64,000 nt of DNA from Rhodopseudomonas palustris HaA2 (GCF_000013365.1 NC_007778.1:2356001-2420000), one strand, 5' to 3'; counted from the first letter of the stretch, positions 17,221-29,080 are shown. Numbers and translations: made by a program. Notes: generated by a model not told the origin, from the letters alone.

Positions 17221-17233
17221 CTTTTCGGGGGCG

Positions 17234-19624
17234 ATGGGCGATATGAATGGGGCAAAGGCGCCGAGATCGTTGCGCGCGGAAGCATCGATCCGGACTTTCA
17301 ACGACGAACTCGACAATCACTACGGCCGCAAAGTGTCGGCCGTCGCCGGCATGATCGCGGTGGCGTCGATCGGCGGCGCCGAGGCGCAACAATCCAGCCT
17401 TCCGGCGGTCACCGTCGACGCCCCGGTGGCGCGACCGCGTCCGGCGGCGAAGCCGACGCCCGACCAGGTCCGTGCCCGCACCGCGCTGCGTCGCGCGGCG
17501 CGGCGGGCTCAGCCGGCTCAGGTGGCGCCGGTACCGTTCCCGAATGCCGGCGCGCTGTCGGCGGATCGCAACCCCTATGCCGACGCGGATGCGCCCTACA
17601 AGGTCGACCGGCTGTCGGGCACCAAGTTCACCGAGCCGCTGCTGAACACGCCGCGCACCGTGACCGTGCTGAGCAAAGAGATCCTGGAAGACAAGAACGC
17701 CACCTCGCTGCGCGACATCGCGCGCTCCACCGCCGGCGTCACGCTCGGTACCGGGGAGGGCGGCAACGCCTTCGGCGACCGCTTCTTCATCCGCGGCTTC
17801 GATGCCCGCAACGACGTGTTCATCGACGGCATCCGCGATCCCGCGATCTCGATCCGCGAGAATTTCTTCACCGAGCAGGTCGAGATCCTGCGCGGCCCGG
17901 CCTCGACCATGGCCGGCCGCGGCACCGCCGGCGGCGCCATCAACATCGTCACCAAGCAGGCCACCACCGCCGGCAATTTCACCAAGGCCGAGACCACCTT
18001 CGGCACCGACGCCACCAAGCGCGTCACCGTCGACGTCAACCAGGTGATCAGCCCGACGCTCGCGGTGCGGTTCGACGGCCTGTATCAGAAGGCCAATGTC
18101 GCCGGGCGCAACTACGTCTATGACGACCGCTGGGGCACGCTCGCCGCGGTGAAGTGGACGCCGACCGACGCCGTCAAGGTCACCGCCAACTACGTCCACA
18201 CCGATCTCGACGGCCTGCCGGATTTCGGCGTGCCCTACAACACCACGCTGCGGAAGCCTTCGACCAGCGTCAACGTTCCGCGCGACACCTATTACGGCTT
18301 CATCAATCGCGACTTCCAGAAGGCGCAGCAGGATTTCGGCACCGTGATCGGCGAGTTCGCCATCACCCCCGATCTGACGCTGAGCAATCGTTCGCGCGCC
18401 GGCCGTTCGGTGCTCGACTACATCGGCACACTGCCGAGCAATCCGACCGCGACCACCGTGCAGCTCGCCTCGCAGAGTCGCTATCAGGTCACCAACGTGC
18501 TCGCCAACCAGACCGACCTGACCTACAAATTCGACACCGGTCCGGTGAAACACGCGCTGATCGGCGGCGCCGAAATCTCGCGCGAGAGCGTGATGCGCGA
18601 CACCTATGCGGGGCTGACCTCGGAACTGACCGGGTTCCAGACCGGCGGCCGCATCACCGTGCCGCTGCTGTCGCCGCCGAACGAGTTCGAGTTCGCCAGC
18701 ACGCCGCAGCGCGCCTACAACCCGACCTTCATCACCGTCGACACCAAGTCCGCTTACCTGATCGAAACCGCGAACTGGAACGATTTCGTCATCCTCAACG
18801 GCGGGGTGCGCTACGATGACTACAGCATCACCGGCCACACCGCGAGCACATCGACCGGCGTGCAGTCCGGGATGTGGAACTACAATGTCGGCGGCGTGGT
18901 CAAGCCGCTGCCTTACGCCAGCCTCTACGCCGCCTACGCCACCTCGAGCAATCCGGTCGGCGCCGAACTCGACGCTTCGGGCACCGCCTATGGCGGCCTC
19001 GTGGTCAACAACACCACCTTCCAGGCGCTGTCGCCCGAATTGAACAAGGCGGCGGAGGTCGGCACCAAATGGGAACTGTTCGATCGGCACCTGCTGGTGA
19101 CCGGGGCGCTGTTCCAGACCGAGAAATCGAACGCGCGCGAGACCCAGGGCAGCACCATCCTGTCCACCGGCGTCTATCGCGTGCGCGGCATCGACCTCGG
19201 CGTCTCCGGCAAGCTGACCGAGCGCTGGAGCGTGTTCGGCGGTCTGGTGCTGATGGAGAGCGAGGTGCTGCAATCGATCGATCCGACCCAGGTCGGCGCC
19301 AAGCTCGCCAACATCGCGCACCAGTCGTTCAACGTGCTCACCAAATATCGCATCGGCGAGCAGTGGGAGGTCGGCGGGCAGGCGACCTACGCCTCGAAGA
19401 TCTACGGCGGCACCTTCGGCGCCATCAACGGCAACGTGCTGCCGGAGCATTGGCGGTTCGACAGCTTCGTCGAATTCAAGGTCGACAAGCACCTGACCGC
19501 CAAGCTGTCGGTCAACAACATCTTCAACACGACCTATTACGACGCGTTCTATCGCAGCAACTCGCCGTTCGTGTTCATCGCGCCGGGCCGTTCGGTCTGG
19601 CTCAGTTTGCGCGCCGCGCTCTGA
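17234..19624 (+). CDS. TonB-dependent siderophore receptor, Fiu-like
   Basis: A 796-residue outer-membrane receptor. An extended N terminus of about 32 residues precedes the hydrophobic signal segment [19 protein letters not shown] TonB box (LPAVTVDAP), a Pro/Ala/Arg-rich linker and the plug domain follow ([53 protein letters not shown]). The rest is the 22-strand barrel with [15 protein letters not shown] near the end. It imports ferric catecholate or similar siderophores using energy from the TonB-ExbB-ExbD complex encoded just downstream. The last residue is Leu rather than the usual Phe. The extended leader could mean a later start. Confidence 0.93.
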
Positions 19625-19649
19625 CACGCGCGTCGCCACCGGAGCTGCC

Positions 19650-20339
19650 ATGCTGGTTTGCATTCCCGATGTGTTGTCCAGGCATGAGGTGGCGGAGTTC
19701 CGCCACGTCATGGATGCCGCGGATTGGGAAGACGGCCGTTCCACCGCCGGCGCGCAGTCGGCCATGGTCAAGCGCAACGAGCAGCTTCCGCCCGACGGCG
19801 AGCTCGCCCGTGCGCTCGGCCGTCGCATCATCCAGGCGCTGACCGCCAATCCGAAATTCGTTTCGGCGGCGGTGCCGCTGCAGATCTTCCCGCCGCTGTT
19901 CAACCGCTATGCCGCGGCGGGCAATCATCATTTCGGCATTCACGTCGACAACGCGGTGCGCGGCGATCCGCTCACCGGGCTGCGGATCCGTACCGATCTG
20001 TCGGTGACGTTGTTCCTCTCCGAGCCGGACGAATACGACGGCGGCGAACTGGTGATCGAAGACACCTACGGCTCGCACGAGATCAAGCTGCCGGCGGGAG
20101 ATTGCGTGCTGTATCCGTCGACCAGCCTGCACATGGTCACGCCGGTCACGCGCGGTGCGCGGGTCGCGTCTTTTTTCTGGCTGCAGAGCATGATACGAGA
20201 TGCCCATGCGCGCAGCATGATCTACGACCTCGACGGGGCCATTCAGGCTCTCGTCGAGCGGCTGGGACGAGATGACCCTGAAACGGTCAAATTGACCGGT
20301 ATCTATCACAACCTCATCCGCTACTGGGCCGAAGTATGA
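19650..20339 (+). CDS. piuC: Fe(II)/2-oxoglutarate-dependent PKHD-type hydroxylase (PiuC/YbiX)
   Basis: The 229-residue protein matches the PiuC/YbiX family in length. It has the iron ligands of the jelly-roll fold: His and Asp in [11 protein letters not shown] and the distal His in [13 protein letters not shown], followed by an Arg that would hold 2-oxoglutarate. The segment [20 protein letters not shown] is characteristic. PiuC proteins are encoded beside catecholate siderophore receptors and are thought to modify the siderophore or its iron complex in the cytosol. GGAG five bases upstream supports the start. The stop overlaps the exbB ATG, so it is coupled to the energy-transducing genes. 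Confidence 0.93.
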
Positions 20340-21277
20340 AACTGTCGAAAATTCGATCGATCACCGTCGCATTGGTTGCCGCGATCATGCTCGCGCCGAT
20401 GGCGTCGGTGTTTGCGCAGCCGGCGCCCGCGCAACCGTCTCCGGCGATGTCGACGCCCTCCGCCGCACAGCCGGCGGCCGCCCCGGAGAGGACGACCGCG
20501 CCCGAGACCACCGGCGCGACCCAGGCCGCAACCCAGGCCTTGCCTGCCTCCGGGACCACGCCGAACGGCAGCGTGGCGCCGGGTCTCACGGAACTGTCGC
20601 CGTGGTCGATGTTCCTGCAGGCCGATATCGTCGTGAAGGCGGTGATGGTCGGTCTGGCGCTCGCCTCGATGATCACCTGGACCATCCTCATCGCCAAGAA
20701 GATCGAACTCGGCCGCGCTCGCTGGCGGCTGCGCTCGGCGCTGAAGCAGATCGCCGACGCGCGATCGATGTCCGAAGCGCAGCTCGCGCTCGGCGACAAG
20801 ACCAGCCCGGTGTCGATGCTGCTCGCGGCGGCGCTGCGCGAGGCGCGGGTCTCGGCCGGGCTCGCCAGCGACGAGGGCATCAAGGAGCGCGCCGCGTCGA
20901 GCTTCAGCGAAATCGTCCGCGCCGAGTCGCGGCACATGCGCCACGGCATGGGCTTCCTCGCCACCATCGGCGCGACCGCGCCGTTCATCGGCCTGTTCGG
21001 CACGGTGTGGGGCATCATGAACAGCTTCATCGGCATTTCGAAATCGCAGACCACCAATCTGGCGGTGGTGGCGCCCGGTATCGCCGAGGCGCTGCTCGCC
21101 ACCGCGATCGGCCTGGTCGCGGCGATTCCGGCGGTGATCATCTACAATCACTTCTCGCGCGAGATTAAGGTCTATCTCGAAATGGTGGCGCGGGCGTCGG
21201 GCGCGGCGTTGCGGCTGTTGTCGCGCGATCTCGATCGCAGCCACGGCACCGGCCGGCACGCGCGCGCGGCGGAGTAG
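20336..21277 (+). CDS. exbB: TonB-system proton channel ExbB
   Basis: The 313-residue protein starts with a cleavable-looking signal ([20 protein letters not shown], cut near VFAQ). A Pro/Ala/Thr-rich periplasmic extension of about 60 residues follows, and then the MotA/TolQ/ExbB core with three membrane helices. The core includes [26 protein letters not shown] and [16 protein letters not shown]. The N-terminal extension is usual for the ExbB of alphaproteobacterial siderophore operons. It forms the inner-membrane proton channel with ExbD. Its ATG overlaps the piuC stop by four bases, and exbD follows after three bases. Confidence 0.95.
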
Positions 21278-21280
21278 GCG

Positions 21281-21730
21281 ATGGCGGTCTCGCTCAACGA
21301 TTCCGACGGCCTCGACGACGATTTCGACGAGACCCACGAGATCAACGTCACGCCGTTCATCGACGTGATGCTGGTGCTGCTGATCATCTTCATGGTCGCG
21401 GCGCCGCTGTCGACGGTGGATCTGCCGGTCAGCCTGCCGACCTCGACCGCGACGCCGCAGAAGCGCCCGGACAAGCCGACCTATGTCAGCATCAAGCCGG
21501 ATCTGGCGGTGGCGATCGGCGAGGAGCAGGTCAAGCGCGTCGATCTGGTGCGGACGCTGGATGCGATGCCGGATATGACCAAGGACCGCTTCATCTTCCT
21601 GCGCGCCGACCGTGCTGTGCCGTATGGCGAACTGATGGACGTGCTGGAAATGCTGCGCACCGGCGGCTACGCCAAGATCAAGCTGGTGGCGCTGGAAGGC
21701 GTGCCAGGGCGAACTCCGGAGGCGCAGTAG
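21281..21730 (+). CDS. exbD: TonB-system component ExbD
   Basis: The 149-residue protein has one N-terminal membrane helix preceded by the conserved stretch EINVTPFIDVMLVLLIIF. This stretch contains the single Asp thought to carry protons in the ExbB channel. The periplasmic part, including PTYVSIKPDLAVAIG and FLRADRAVPYGELMDVLE, matches TolR/ExbD. It lies between exbB and tonB with three-base gaps on each side, so all are expected on one mRNA. Confidence 0.95.
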   Translation: MAVSLNDSDGLDDDFDETHEINVTPFIDVMLVLLIIFMVAAPLSTVDLPVSLPTSTATPQKRPDKPTYVSIKPDLAVAIGEEQVKRVDLVRTLDAMPDMTKDRFIFLRADRAVPYGELMDVLEMLRTGGYAKIKLVALEGVPGRTPEAQ

Positions 21731-21733
21731 CGC

Positions 21734-22528
21734 ATGACCGAGTACGATTTCTCCCACCAGTCCTCGCGCACGCTCTGGCTGATCGCCGGCGTCGCCGCGG
21801 TCGCGCTGCATGTCGGCGGCGTCGCGCTGGCGATGGCGAATCGGGATGTGGAGGTCGACGACGACGCGCTCGGCGCGCCGGCGATCGAGGTCGGCCTCGA
21901 GATGATGTCGCCGAAGCACGAGGCGACCGATCTGCCGCCCGGTCCGGACACCGATGCGTCGGCCGCGTCACCGGCGCTCAACGAGCAGAAGGCCGAGGTG
22001 CAGGAAACCGACCTGCCCAAGGACGTCCCGCAGGAGACCGAAGAGGCCGATCGGGTCGTCACCACGCAGGAGGTGAAGAAGCCCGACGAGGAGGTCAAGG
22101 AAAAGGCCGTGGTGCAGCAGCAGGCCTCGACCGAGTCGGTCGCCGCCGAAGCCACCGCGATGCCGAGCAACGAGACCGCCAAGGAAGGCCCGCGCTCGGT
22201 CGCGCCCGCCCAGGGCGTCGGTCAGGCCGCGCAGCGCATCCGCGCCACCTGGCAGAAGGAGCTCGTCGCCTATCTCGACAAGCACAAGCGCTATCCGAAG
22301 GACGGCAGCCAGAAGAACGTGCGGATCGTGGTCAGCTTCGAGCTCGACCGGGTCGGCCACGTGCTCTCGACCCGGATCGTCGAAGGCTCCGGCGACGCCG
22401 CCTTCGATCAGGCCGCCCTCGACATGATCAAGCGCTCCGACCCGGTCCCAGCCCCGCCGCCGCTGATCGCCGACGAAGGCCTGACCTTCAGCCTGCCGGT
22501 GATCTTCAGGACGAAGGGCAGGGGGTAG
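21734..22528 (+). CDS. tonB: Energy transducer TonB
   Basis: The 264-residue protein has an N-terminal membrane anchor (LWLIAGVAAVALHVGGVALA), a long acidic Glu/Asp/Lys/Pro periplasmic spacer and a C-terminal TonB domain (RYPKDGSQKNVRIVVSFELD, then FDQAALDMIKRSDPVPAPPP). The spacer is charged rather than built of plain Glu-Pro/Lys-Pro repeats. It carries inner-membrane proton energy to the receptor encoded at the head of the operon. This is the last gene of the iron operon; a palindromic repeat follows about 50 bases later. Confidence 0.94.
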   Translation: MTEYDFSHQSSRTLWLIAGVAAVALHVGGVALAMANRDVEVDDDALGAPAIEVGLEMMSPKHEATDLPPGPDTDASAASPALNEQKAEVQETDLPKDVPQETEEADRVVTTQEVKKPDEEVKEKAVVQQQASTESVAAEATAMPSNETAKEGPRSVAPAQGVGQAAQRIRATWQKELVAYLDKHKRYPKDGSQKNVRIVVSFELDRVGHVLSTRIVEGSGDAAFDQAALDMIKRSDPVPAPPPLIADEGLTFSLPVIFRTKGRG

Positions 22529-22580
22529 TTCGACCCGTTCCCCTGACGCGCCGTACCGCGCCCCGCACAACACTTGATCT

Positions 22581-22636
22581 CGTTCGTCATTCCGGGTTCA
22601 CGCCAGCTTCGCTGTCGTGCCCCGGAATGACGAACG
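22581..22636. repeat. Palindromic repeat, family B, copy 1
   Basis: CGTTCGTCATTCCGGG on the left pairs with CCCGGAATGACGAACG on the right around a 24-base middle. It lies between the convergent tonB and SDR genes and could terminate both. Other B copies are at 31416-31523, 38121-38225 and 59881-60100. Confidence 0.8.
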
Positions 22637-22656
22637 GTTGGTCGTACAGCCTTCGT

Positions 22657-23406
22657 TCAGTACGTCGCCCGGCCGCCCGAAATGTCGAACACCGCGCCGG
22701 TCGAGAACGCGCAGTCTTCCGACGCTAGCCACGCCACCATCGCGGCCAGTTCTTCCACCAGCACGAAGCGGCCCTTGGGGATTTTCGACAGCATGAAGTC
22801 GATATGCTGTTGCGTCATCTGATCGAAGATCGCGGTCCGCGCCGCCGCCGGCGTCACCGCGTTGACGGCGATGTCATAGGACGCCAGCTCCTTGCCGAGC
22901 GATTTGGTCAGCGCGATCAGCCCGGCTTTCGAGGCCGAGTAGTGCGCCGCGTTGGGGTTGCCTTCCTTGCCGGCGATGGAGGCAATATTGACGATGCGGC
23001 CGTATTTGTGCGCGATCATCAACGGCACGATCGACTTGCAGACGATGAACGGACCGTCGAGATTGATCCGCAGCACCTTACGCCATTCCTCGTAGTCGGT
23101 GTCCCACACCGTCTTGTTGATGCCGGCGATGCCGGCATTGTTGACCAGAATGTCGATCTTGCCGAACGCTGCCATCGTCGCGTCGCGCGCCTTGTCGACC
23201 GCGGCTGGATCGGTGACGTCGACCTGATAGGCGGTGACGACATCGTCGCCGATTTCCTTGGCGGTGGTCTCGGCCAGCGCGATGTCGTGATCCCAGATCG
23301 CCACCCGCGCACCCGACGCCGCAAACCGCTCGGCGATCGCCCGCCCGAACCCCTGCGCGCCGCCGGTGACCACGGCGCAGCGATGGTTGAGATCGATGGT
23401 GTTCAT
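22657..23406 (-). CDS. Short-chain dehydrogenase/reductase
   Basis: A 249-residue classical SDR. It has the cofactor loop TGGAQGFGRAIAE, the NNAG motif, a catalytic Ser in IVNIASIAGKEG and the YSASK motif with catalytic Tyr and Lys. The acidic residue in AIWDHD after the second strand suggests NAD(H). It oxidises or reduces a hydroxyl group on an unknown substrate; its neighbours (a second SDR, a sugar-acid dehydratase and a sugar transporter) suggest a sugar, polyol or sugar acid. The start MNTIDLNHR is chosen; the in-frame extension upstream translates a repeat. The C terminus ends in ISGGRATY. Confidence 0.9.
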   Translation of the reverse strand: MNTIDLNHRCAVVTGGAQGFGRAIAERFAASGARVAIWDHDIALAETTAKEIGDDVVTAYQVDVTDPAAVDKARDATMAAFGKIDILVNNAGIAGINKTVWDTDYEEWRKVLRINLDGPFIVCKSIVPLMIAHKYGRIVNIASIAGKEGNPNAAHYSASKAGLIALTKSLGKELASYDIAVNAVTPAAARTAIFDQMTQQHIDFMLSKIPKGRFVLVEELAAMVAWLASEDCAFSTGAVFDISGGRATY

Positions 23407-23444
23407 GGTTGACGCGCCTTTCTGTCCAATTCTCAGTATCTCTC

Positions 23445-23528
23445 CGTCATTGCGAGCGAAGCGAAGCAATCCCGCGGCACGTGCTCGGCGCTATGGATTG
23501 CTTCGTCGCTTCGCTCCTCGCAATGACG
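23445..23528. repeat. Palindromic repeat, family C, copy 1
   Basis: CGTCATTGCGAG...GAAGCAATCC on the left is mirrored by GGATTGCTTCG...CTCGCAATGACG on the right. It lies between the two SDR genes. Copy 2 is at 29081-29201, and a fragment resembling the right arm is at about 7807-7829. Confidence 0.8.
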
Positions 23529-23550
23529 GTCTCCAATCATTGAGAGAGCC

Positions 23551-24285
23551 TTACAACGTCCAGCCGCCGTCGATGATGTGCGCGACGCCGGTGGTGAAGG
23601 CGCTTTCGTCGCTGGCGAGATACACCGCGAGTGCTGCGATTTCCTCGGCGGTGCCGAGCCGACCCATCGGCTGGCGCGCCACGAACATCTCGCGGCCCTG
23701 AGGGCCCGCGGCGGCGGCGCGACCGAGCATCGACGGCGTCTCGATCGTGCCCGGGCAGATCGCGTTGCAGCGGATGCCGCGGGTGATGAAGTCGGCGGCG
23801 ATCGCGCGCGTGAGTGCTGCGACCGCGGCTTTGGTCGCGCCATAGACGTAGCGGTTCGGCGCCGCCTTGAAGACGCCGGCGGCGGACGAGATGTTGACGA
23901 TCGAACCGCCGCCTTTCTCCAGCATCCCCGGCAGGAACGCGCGGATGGTGCGGTGCATCGACTTGACGTTGAGGTCGAACGAAAAGTCCCAATCGGCGTC
24001 CGAACAGTCGAGCACGGTGCCGTGATGCACGAAGCCCGCGGCGTTGAGCAGGATGTCGACGGCGCCGACCTGCTTTGCGATCGCGGCCACCGCGTCGCTG
24101 TCGCGTACGTCGAGTTTCGCCGCTTCGCCGATGCCTTCCTTGGCGAGCGAGGCGAGCCCGGCCTCGTCGATGTCGGTGGCGAACACCTCGGCGCCCTCGC
24201 GCACGAACGCGATCGCCGACGCCCGGCCGATCCCCGCCGCCGCTGCCGTGACGAATGCGCGCTTGCCTTTCAGTCGGTCGGACAT
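23551..24285 (-). CDS. SDR, 2-keto-3-deoxy-L-fuconate dehydrogenase-like
   Basis: The 244-residue protein closely follows the DHRS6/BDH2-type SDR branch, including the diagnostic FVHHGTVLDCSDADWDFS stretch, TAAAAGIGRASAIAF, YGATK with catalytic Tyr/Lys, and CNAICPGTIETPS. This branch contains the bacterial NAD-dependent 2-keto-3-deoxy-L-fuconate dehydrogenases and mammalian cytosolic BDH2. Next to a sugar-acid dehydratase it most likely oxidises the 2-keto-3-deoxy acid formed by that enzyme (inference). AGAGGAAA upstream supports the ATG at 24285. Confidence 0.9.
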   Translation of the reverse strand: MSDRLKGKRAFVTAAAAGIGRASAIAFVREGAEVFATDIDEAGLASLAKEGIGEAAKLDVRDSDAVAAIAKQVGAVDILLNAAGFVHHGTVLDCSDADWDFSFDLNVKSMHRTIRAFLPGMLEKGGGSIVNISSAAGVFKAAPNRYVYGATKAAVAALTRAIAADFITRGIRCNAICPGTIETPSMLGRAAAAGPQGREMFVARQPMGRLGTAEEIAALAVYLASDESAFTTGVAHIIDGGWTL

Positions 24286-24351
24286 GGTGTTTCCTCTCGT
24301 GCATTTCTTGCTTGAGCTAGGTGTTGGCCCTCGCCGCGCATGAGGTGCGCT

Positions 24352-24492
24352 CCCTCGCCCCGCGTGCGGGGAGAGGGCTGGGGTGAGGGGGCGTCTCGGC
24401 GAGGCCGAGCGGCTCGGCCGTGTCGAAGCGCCCCCTCACCCGGAAGTCGCGCTGCGCGCAACTTCCGACCTCTCCCCGCACGCGGGGAGAGG
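24352..24492. repeat. Composite palindromic repeat, family A, copy 2
   Basis: Hairpins CCCTCGCCCCGC...GCGGGGAGAGGG (24352-24377) and CCTCTCCCCGCACGCGGGGAGAGG (24469-24492) surround inverted GGGTGAGGGGGCG and CGCCCCCTCACCC segments, the same architecture as 9706-9927. It separates the dehydratase and dehydrogenase genes of one minus-strand operon. Confidence 0.8.
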
Positions 24493-24536
24493 TTCGGCTG
24501 CTACGCGAGGAGAGGTCCTTCGTCAGCACGGGCGCA

Positions 24537-26345
24537 TCAATGATTATGCCGCGCCACGCCGACCGTGCCGGCGATGTCGTGGTAGCGCGTCGCGAGTTCG
24601 AGGCAGGCGCCGGTGGCCTGTTGGCCCACGGTCTGGCGATACAGTTCCTGCCACGGCGTCTGGTGCTTCGGGTAGGCGAAGCCGCCATGCGCCTCGAGTT
24701 CGGCGCGGCGCTGCTTCAACTCGTCGTCGCTGATCAGAATATTGGCGCTGCCCGTGTTCAGATCGATGCGGACGCGGTCGCCGGTCTTCAGGATCGCGAG
24801 CCCGCCATTGGCGGCGGCCTCCGGCGTCGCGTTGAGGATCGACGGCGAGCCCGAGGTGCCGCTCTGGCGTCCGTCGCCGATGCAGGGCAGGGAGTGAATG
24901 CCGCGCTTGATCAGCGCCGCCGGCGGCTGCATGTTCACGACTTCGGCGCCACCCGGATAGCCGATCGGCCCGGTGCCGCGCACGAACAGGATGCAGTGCT
25001 CGTCGATCTTCAGCGCCGGATCGTCGATCCGGTCGTGATAATCCTCCGGCCCCTCGAACACGATGGCGCGGCCCTCGAACGCGTTGGGGTCGTTCGGGCT
25101 GGACAGATAGCGCTCGCGGAATTCGAGGCTGATCACGGATGTCTTCATGATCGCGGACTCGAACAGATTGCCGCGCAGCACCAGGAAGCCTGCGTCCTGC
25201 ACCAGCGGTCCGTCGTAGGACTTGATCACGTCGCCGTCGGGCGCGGGCGCGCCGGCACAGTTCTGGCCCATGGTGAGGCCGTTCACCGTCAGCGCGTCCG
25301 TGTGAATCTTGCCGTGCTGCATCAACTCGCGCACCACCGCCGGCACGCCGCCGGCGCGGTGATATTCCTCGCCGAGATAGAATCCCGCCGGCTGCATGTT
25401 GACCAGCAGCGGAATTTTGTGGCCGATGCTCTGCCAGTCGTCGATCGAAAGCTCGACGCCGATGTGGCGCGCCAGCGCGTTGAGATGGATCGGCGCGTTG
25501 GTCGAGCCGCCGATCGCCGAATTGACCACGATGGCGTTTTCGAACGCCTCGCGCGTCAGGATGTCGGACGGCTTCAGATCCTCCCACACCATCTCGACCG
25601 CGCGCACGCCGGTGGCGTAGGCGATCTGGCCGCGCTCGCGATACGGCGCCGGGATCGCGGCGCAGCCGGGCAGCGACATGCCGAGCGCTTCGGCCAGCGA
25701 GTTCATCGTCGACGCGGTGCCCATGGTGTTGCAATGGCCGACCGACGGCGCCGACGACGCCACGATCTCCATGAATTCCTCGTAGTCGATCTCGCCGGCG
25801 GCGAGACGCTCGCGTGATTTCCACACCACCGTGCCGGAGCCGGAGCGCTCGCCATTGTGCCAGCCGTTCAGCATCGGCCCGCCGGACAGCACGATCGCCG
25901 GGATGTTCACGGTCGCCGCCGCCATCAGGCAGGCCGGCGTGGTCTTGTCGCAGCCGGTGGTGAGCACCACGCCGTCGAGCGGATAGCTGAACAGCACCTC
26001 GACGAGACCGAGATAAGCCAGATTGCGATCCAGCGCCGCGGTCGGCCGCTTGCCGGTTTCCTGGATCGGGTGCACCGGGAATTCCATCGCGATGCCGCCG
26101 GCGGCGCGGATGCCTTCGCGCACGCGCTGCGCCAGTTCCAGATGATGGCGGTTGCACGGCGACAGGTCGTTGCCGGTCTGGGCGATGCCGATGATCGGCT
26201 TGCCGGACTGCAGTTCGCCGCGCGTCAGTCCGTAGTTCAGATAGCGCTCGAGATACAGCGCGGTCATCGCCGGATTGTGCGGATCGTTGAACCATTCGCT
26301 GGAACGCAGTTTGCGTCGGGCGGTCCCCGGGGTGATCTTGGTCAT
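24537..26345 (-). CDS. IlvD/Edd-family sugar-acid dehydratase, xylonate dehydratase-like
   Basis: The 602-residue protein has the [Fe-S] Cys positions TGCDKTTPA and [11 protein letters not shown] and the IlvD/Edd pattern throughout. Its N terminus ([34 protein letters not shown]) is very like the Caulobacter D-xylonate dehydratase as I recall it, and both end in RHNH. The family turns an aldonic acid into the 2-keto-3-deoxy acid. D-xylonate, L-arabonate and fuconate are all possible substrates. It shares its strand with the two dehydrogenases and is divergent from a sugar ABC transporter. GGGAGAAACG upstream supports the start. Confidence 0.93.
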   Translation of the reverse strand: MTKITPGTARRKLRSSEWFNDPHNPAMTALYLERYLNYGLTRGELQSGKPIIGIAQTGNDLSPCNRHHLELAQRVREGIRAAGGIAMEFPVHPIQETGKRPTAALDRNLAYLGLVEVLFSYPLDGVVLTTGCDKTTPACLMAAATVNIPAIVLSGGPMLNGWHNGERSGSGTVVWKSRERLAAGEIDYEEFMEIVASSAPSVGHCNTMGTASTMNSLAEALGMSLPGCAAIPAPYRERGQIAYATGVRAVEMVWEDLKPSDILTREAFENAIVVNSAIGGSTNAPIHLNALARHIGVELSIDDWQSIGHKIPLLVNMQPAGFYLGEEYHRAGGVPAVVRELMQHGKIHTDALTVNGLTMGQNCAGAPAPDGDVIKSYDGPLVQDAGFLVLRGNLFESAIMKTSVISLEFRERYLSSPNDPNAFEGRAIVFEGPEDYHDRIDDPALKIDEHCILFVRGTGPIGYPGGAEVVNMQPPAALIKRGIHSLPCIGDGRQSGTSGSPSILNATPEAAANGGLAILKTGDRVRIDLNTGSANILISDDELKQRRAELEAHGGFAYPKHQTPWQELYRQTVGQQATGACLELATRYHDIAGTVGVARHNH

Positions 26346-26364
26346 CGTTTCTCCCGCAGCGCAC

Positions 26365-26383
26365 ACGCCCGTTGTTCGGGCGT
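26365..26383. promoter_or_regulatory. Perfect hairpin upstream of the dehydratase
   Basis: ACGCCCG and CGGGCGT form a perfect seven-base stem with a five-base loop, 20 bases upstream of the dehydratase ATG in the divergent control region. It could be an operator or a 5' leader hairpin. No regulator gene lies beside it, so which protein would bind it is open. Confidence 0.3.
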
Positions 26384-26583
26384 CTCGAGCTTATTGATGG
26401 TGATTCATTCGGCGGCGGCGCATGCTGACATGCCGTGTGCGGCTCCGCAATTGGCGGAGATGCCGATGGCGCGAGTTAATTTGTCGGCGCGACAGCTCTG
26501 CAAAAGTCTGGTAAGAGCTTCGTCAACAAACATCCGGCCTGCGGCAACGACCGCATTCAACAGGCCGGCCCGGGAGGTGACGT

Positions 26584-27648
<1,065 letters not shown>

Positions 27649-27748
27649 CCGTTCCGATCGAACGGCGTTCCGGATCGACGAAGGAAGTGACAAGACGAGT
27701 ACGATCGCAATCAGGACCAAATAAGCAATACAGAGGAGTGAACGGACG

Positions 27749-29074
27749 ATGACTGACTTCACATTCGATCGCCGCTCGTTGCTGAAAGGTGGCGCGCTGA
27801 CACTGGCCGCGGCGGCGACCATGTCGGCGGATCAGTTGCTGGGCTACGCCAAGGCCTGGGCGCAGACCTCGCCGTGGAAGCCGGAAGCCGGCGCTAAGAT
27901 CAATCTGCTGCGCTGGAAGCGCTTCGTCGAAGCCGAGGACTTGGCTTTCATGAAGATCGTCGACGCGTTCCAGAAAGCCAACAACGTCACCATCAACGTC
28001 TCCAACGAATCCTACGACGACATCCAGCCGAAAGCCTCGGTTGCGGCCAACACCGGGCAGGGGCTCGACATGGTGTGGGGGCTGTATTCGCTGCCGTTCC
28101 TGTTCCCCAGCAAATGCGCCGACGTCACCGACGTCGCCGATCATCTCGCCAAGAAATGCGGCGGATGGACGGAGTCGGGCAAGGCCTACGGCATGTACAA
28201 CGGCAAGTGGATCGGCATTCCGGTCGCCGCCACCGGCGGCCTCGTCAACTACCGGATCAGCGCCGCCGAGAAGGCCGGCCACAAGGAATTCCCCAAGGAT
28301 CTCGCCGGCTTCTCCGACCTGATGAAGGCCATGAACAAGAACGGCACGCCGGGCGGCATGGCGCTCGGCCACGCCTCGGGCGACGCCAATGGCTGGGTGC
28401 ACTGGGCGCTGTGGGCGCATGGCGGCAAGCTGATCGACAAGGACAACAAGGTCGTCGTCAATTCGCCGGAGACCGCCAAGGCGCTGGACTACGTCAAGGG
28501 CCTGTACGAGAACTTCATTCCCGGCACCGCGTCGTGGAACGACGCCTCCAACAACAAGGCGTTCCTCGCCGGCCAGCTCTATCTCACCGTCAACGGCATC
28601 TCGATCTACGTGGCGGCGAAGAAGGACAACAAGGAGATGGCGGCGGACATCGGCCACGCGCATCTGCCCGCCGGCGTCAGCGGCAAGACCCGCGAGCTGC
28701 ATCTCGGCTTCCCGATCCTGATCTACAACTTCACCAAGTTCCCGCAGACCTGCAAGGCGTTCACCGCCTTCATGATGGAGCCGGAACAGTTCAACCCGTG
28801 GGTCGAGGCGGCGCAGGGCTATCTGTCGCCGTTCCTGCTCGACTTCGAGAAGAACCCGATGTGGACCGCGGACCCGAAGAACACGCCGTATCGCGACGTC
28901 GGCCGCACCGCCTCCACGCCCGCCGGCGACGGCCAGATGGGCGAGAACGCGGCGGCGGCGATCGCCGACTTCGTCGTCGTCGACATGTTCGCCAACTACT
29001 GCACCGGCCGCGAAGACGTGAAGACGGCGATGAGCAGCGCCGAACGCGCGGCGAAGCGCATCTTCCGGGCTTAG
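27749..29074 (+). CDS. Sugar ABC transporter substrate-binding protein, Tat-type leader
   Basis: A 441-residue extracytoplasmic binding protein of the MalE/UgpB type. The leader FDRRSLLKGGALTLAAAATM has a twin-arginine motif, with cleavage expected near KAWAQ. The mature part has the cluster B outline (KINLLRWKRF, FQKANNVTINV) and an aromatic-rich ligand area. Ligand identity is unknown; a pentose, polyol or aldonic acid would fit the adjacent enzymes. GAGGAGTG upstream supports the start. Two repeats separate it from the permeases, which may let it be made in excess. Confidence 0.92.
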   Translation: MTDFTFDRRSLLKGGALTLAAAATMSADQLLGYAKAWAQTSPWKPEAGAKINLLRWKRFVEAEDLAFMKIVDAFQKANNVTINVSNESYDDIQPKASVAANTGQGLDMVWGLYSLPFLFPSKCADVTDVADHLAKKCGGWTESGKAYGMYNGKWIGIPVAATGGLVNYRISAAEKAGHKEFPKDLAGFSDLMKAMNKNGTPGGMALGHASGDANGWVHWALWAHGGKLIDKDNKVVVNSPETAKALDYVKGLYENFIPGTASWNDASNNKAFLAGQLYLTVNGISIYVAAKKDNKEMAADIGHAHLPAGVSGKTRELHLGFPILIYNFTKFPQTCKAFTAFMMEPEQFNPWVEAAQGYLSPFLLDFEKNPMWTADPKNTPYRDVGRTASTPAGDGQMGENAAAAIADFVVVDMFANYCTGREDVKTAMSSAERAAKRIFRA

Positions 29075-29080
29075 GGGAGG

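Noticed and set aside
17171-19903. Minus-strand open frame of 910 codons opposite the TonB-dependent receptor
   Set aside because: The plus strand encodes a clear receptor; the minus-strand product has shadow composition and no known domain.
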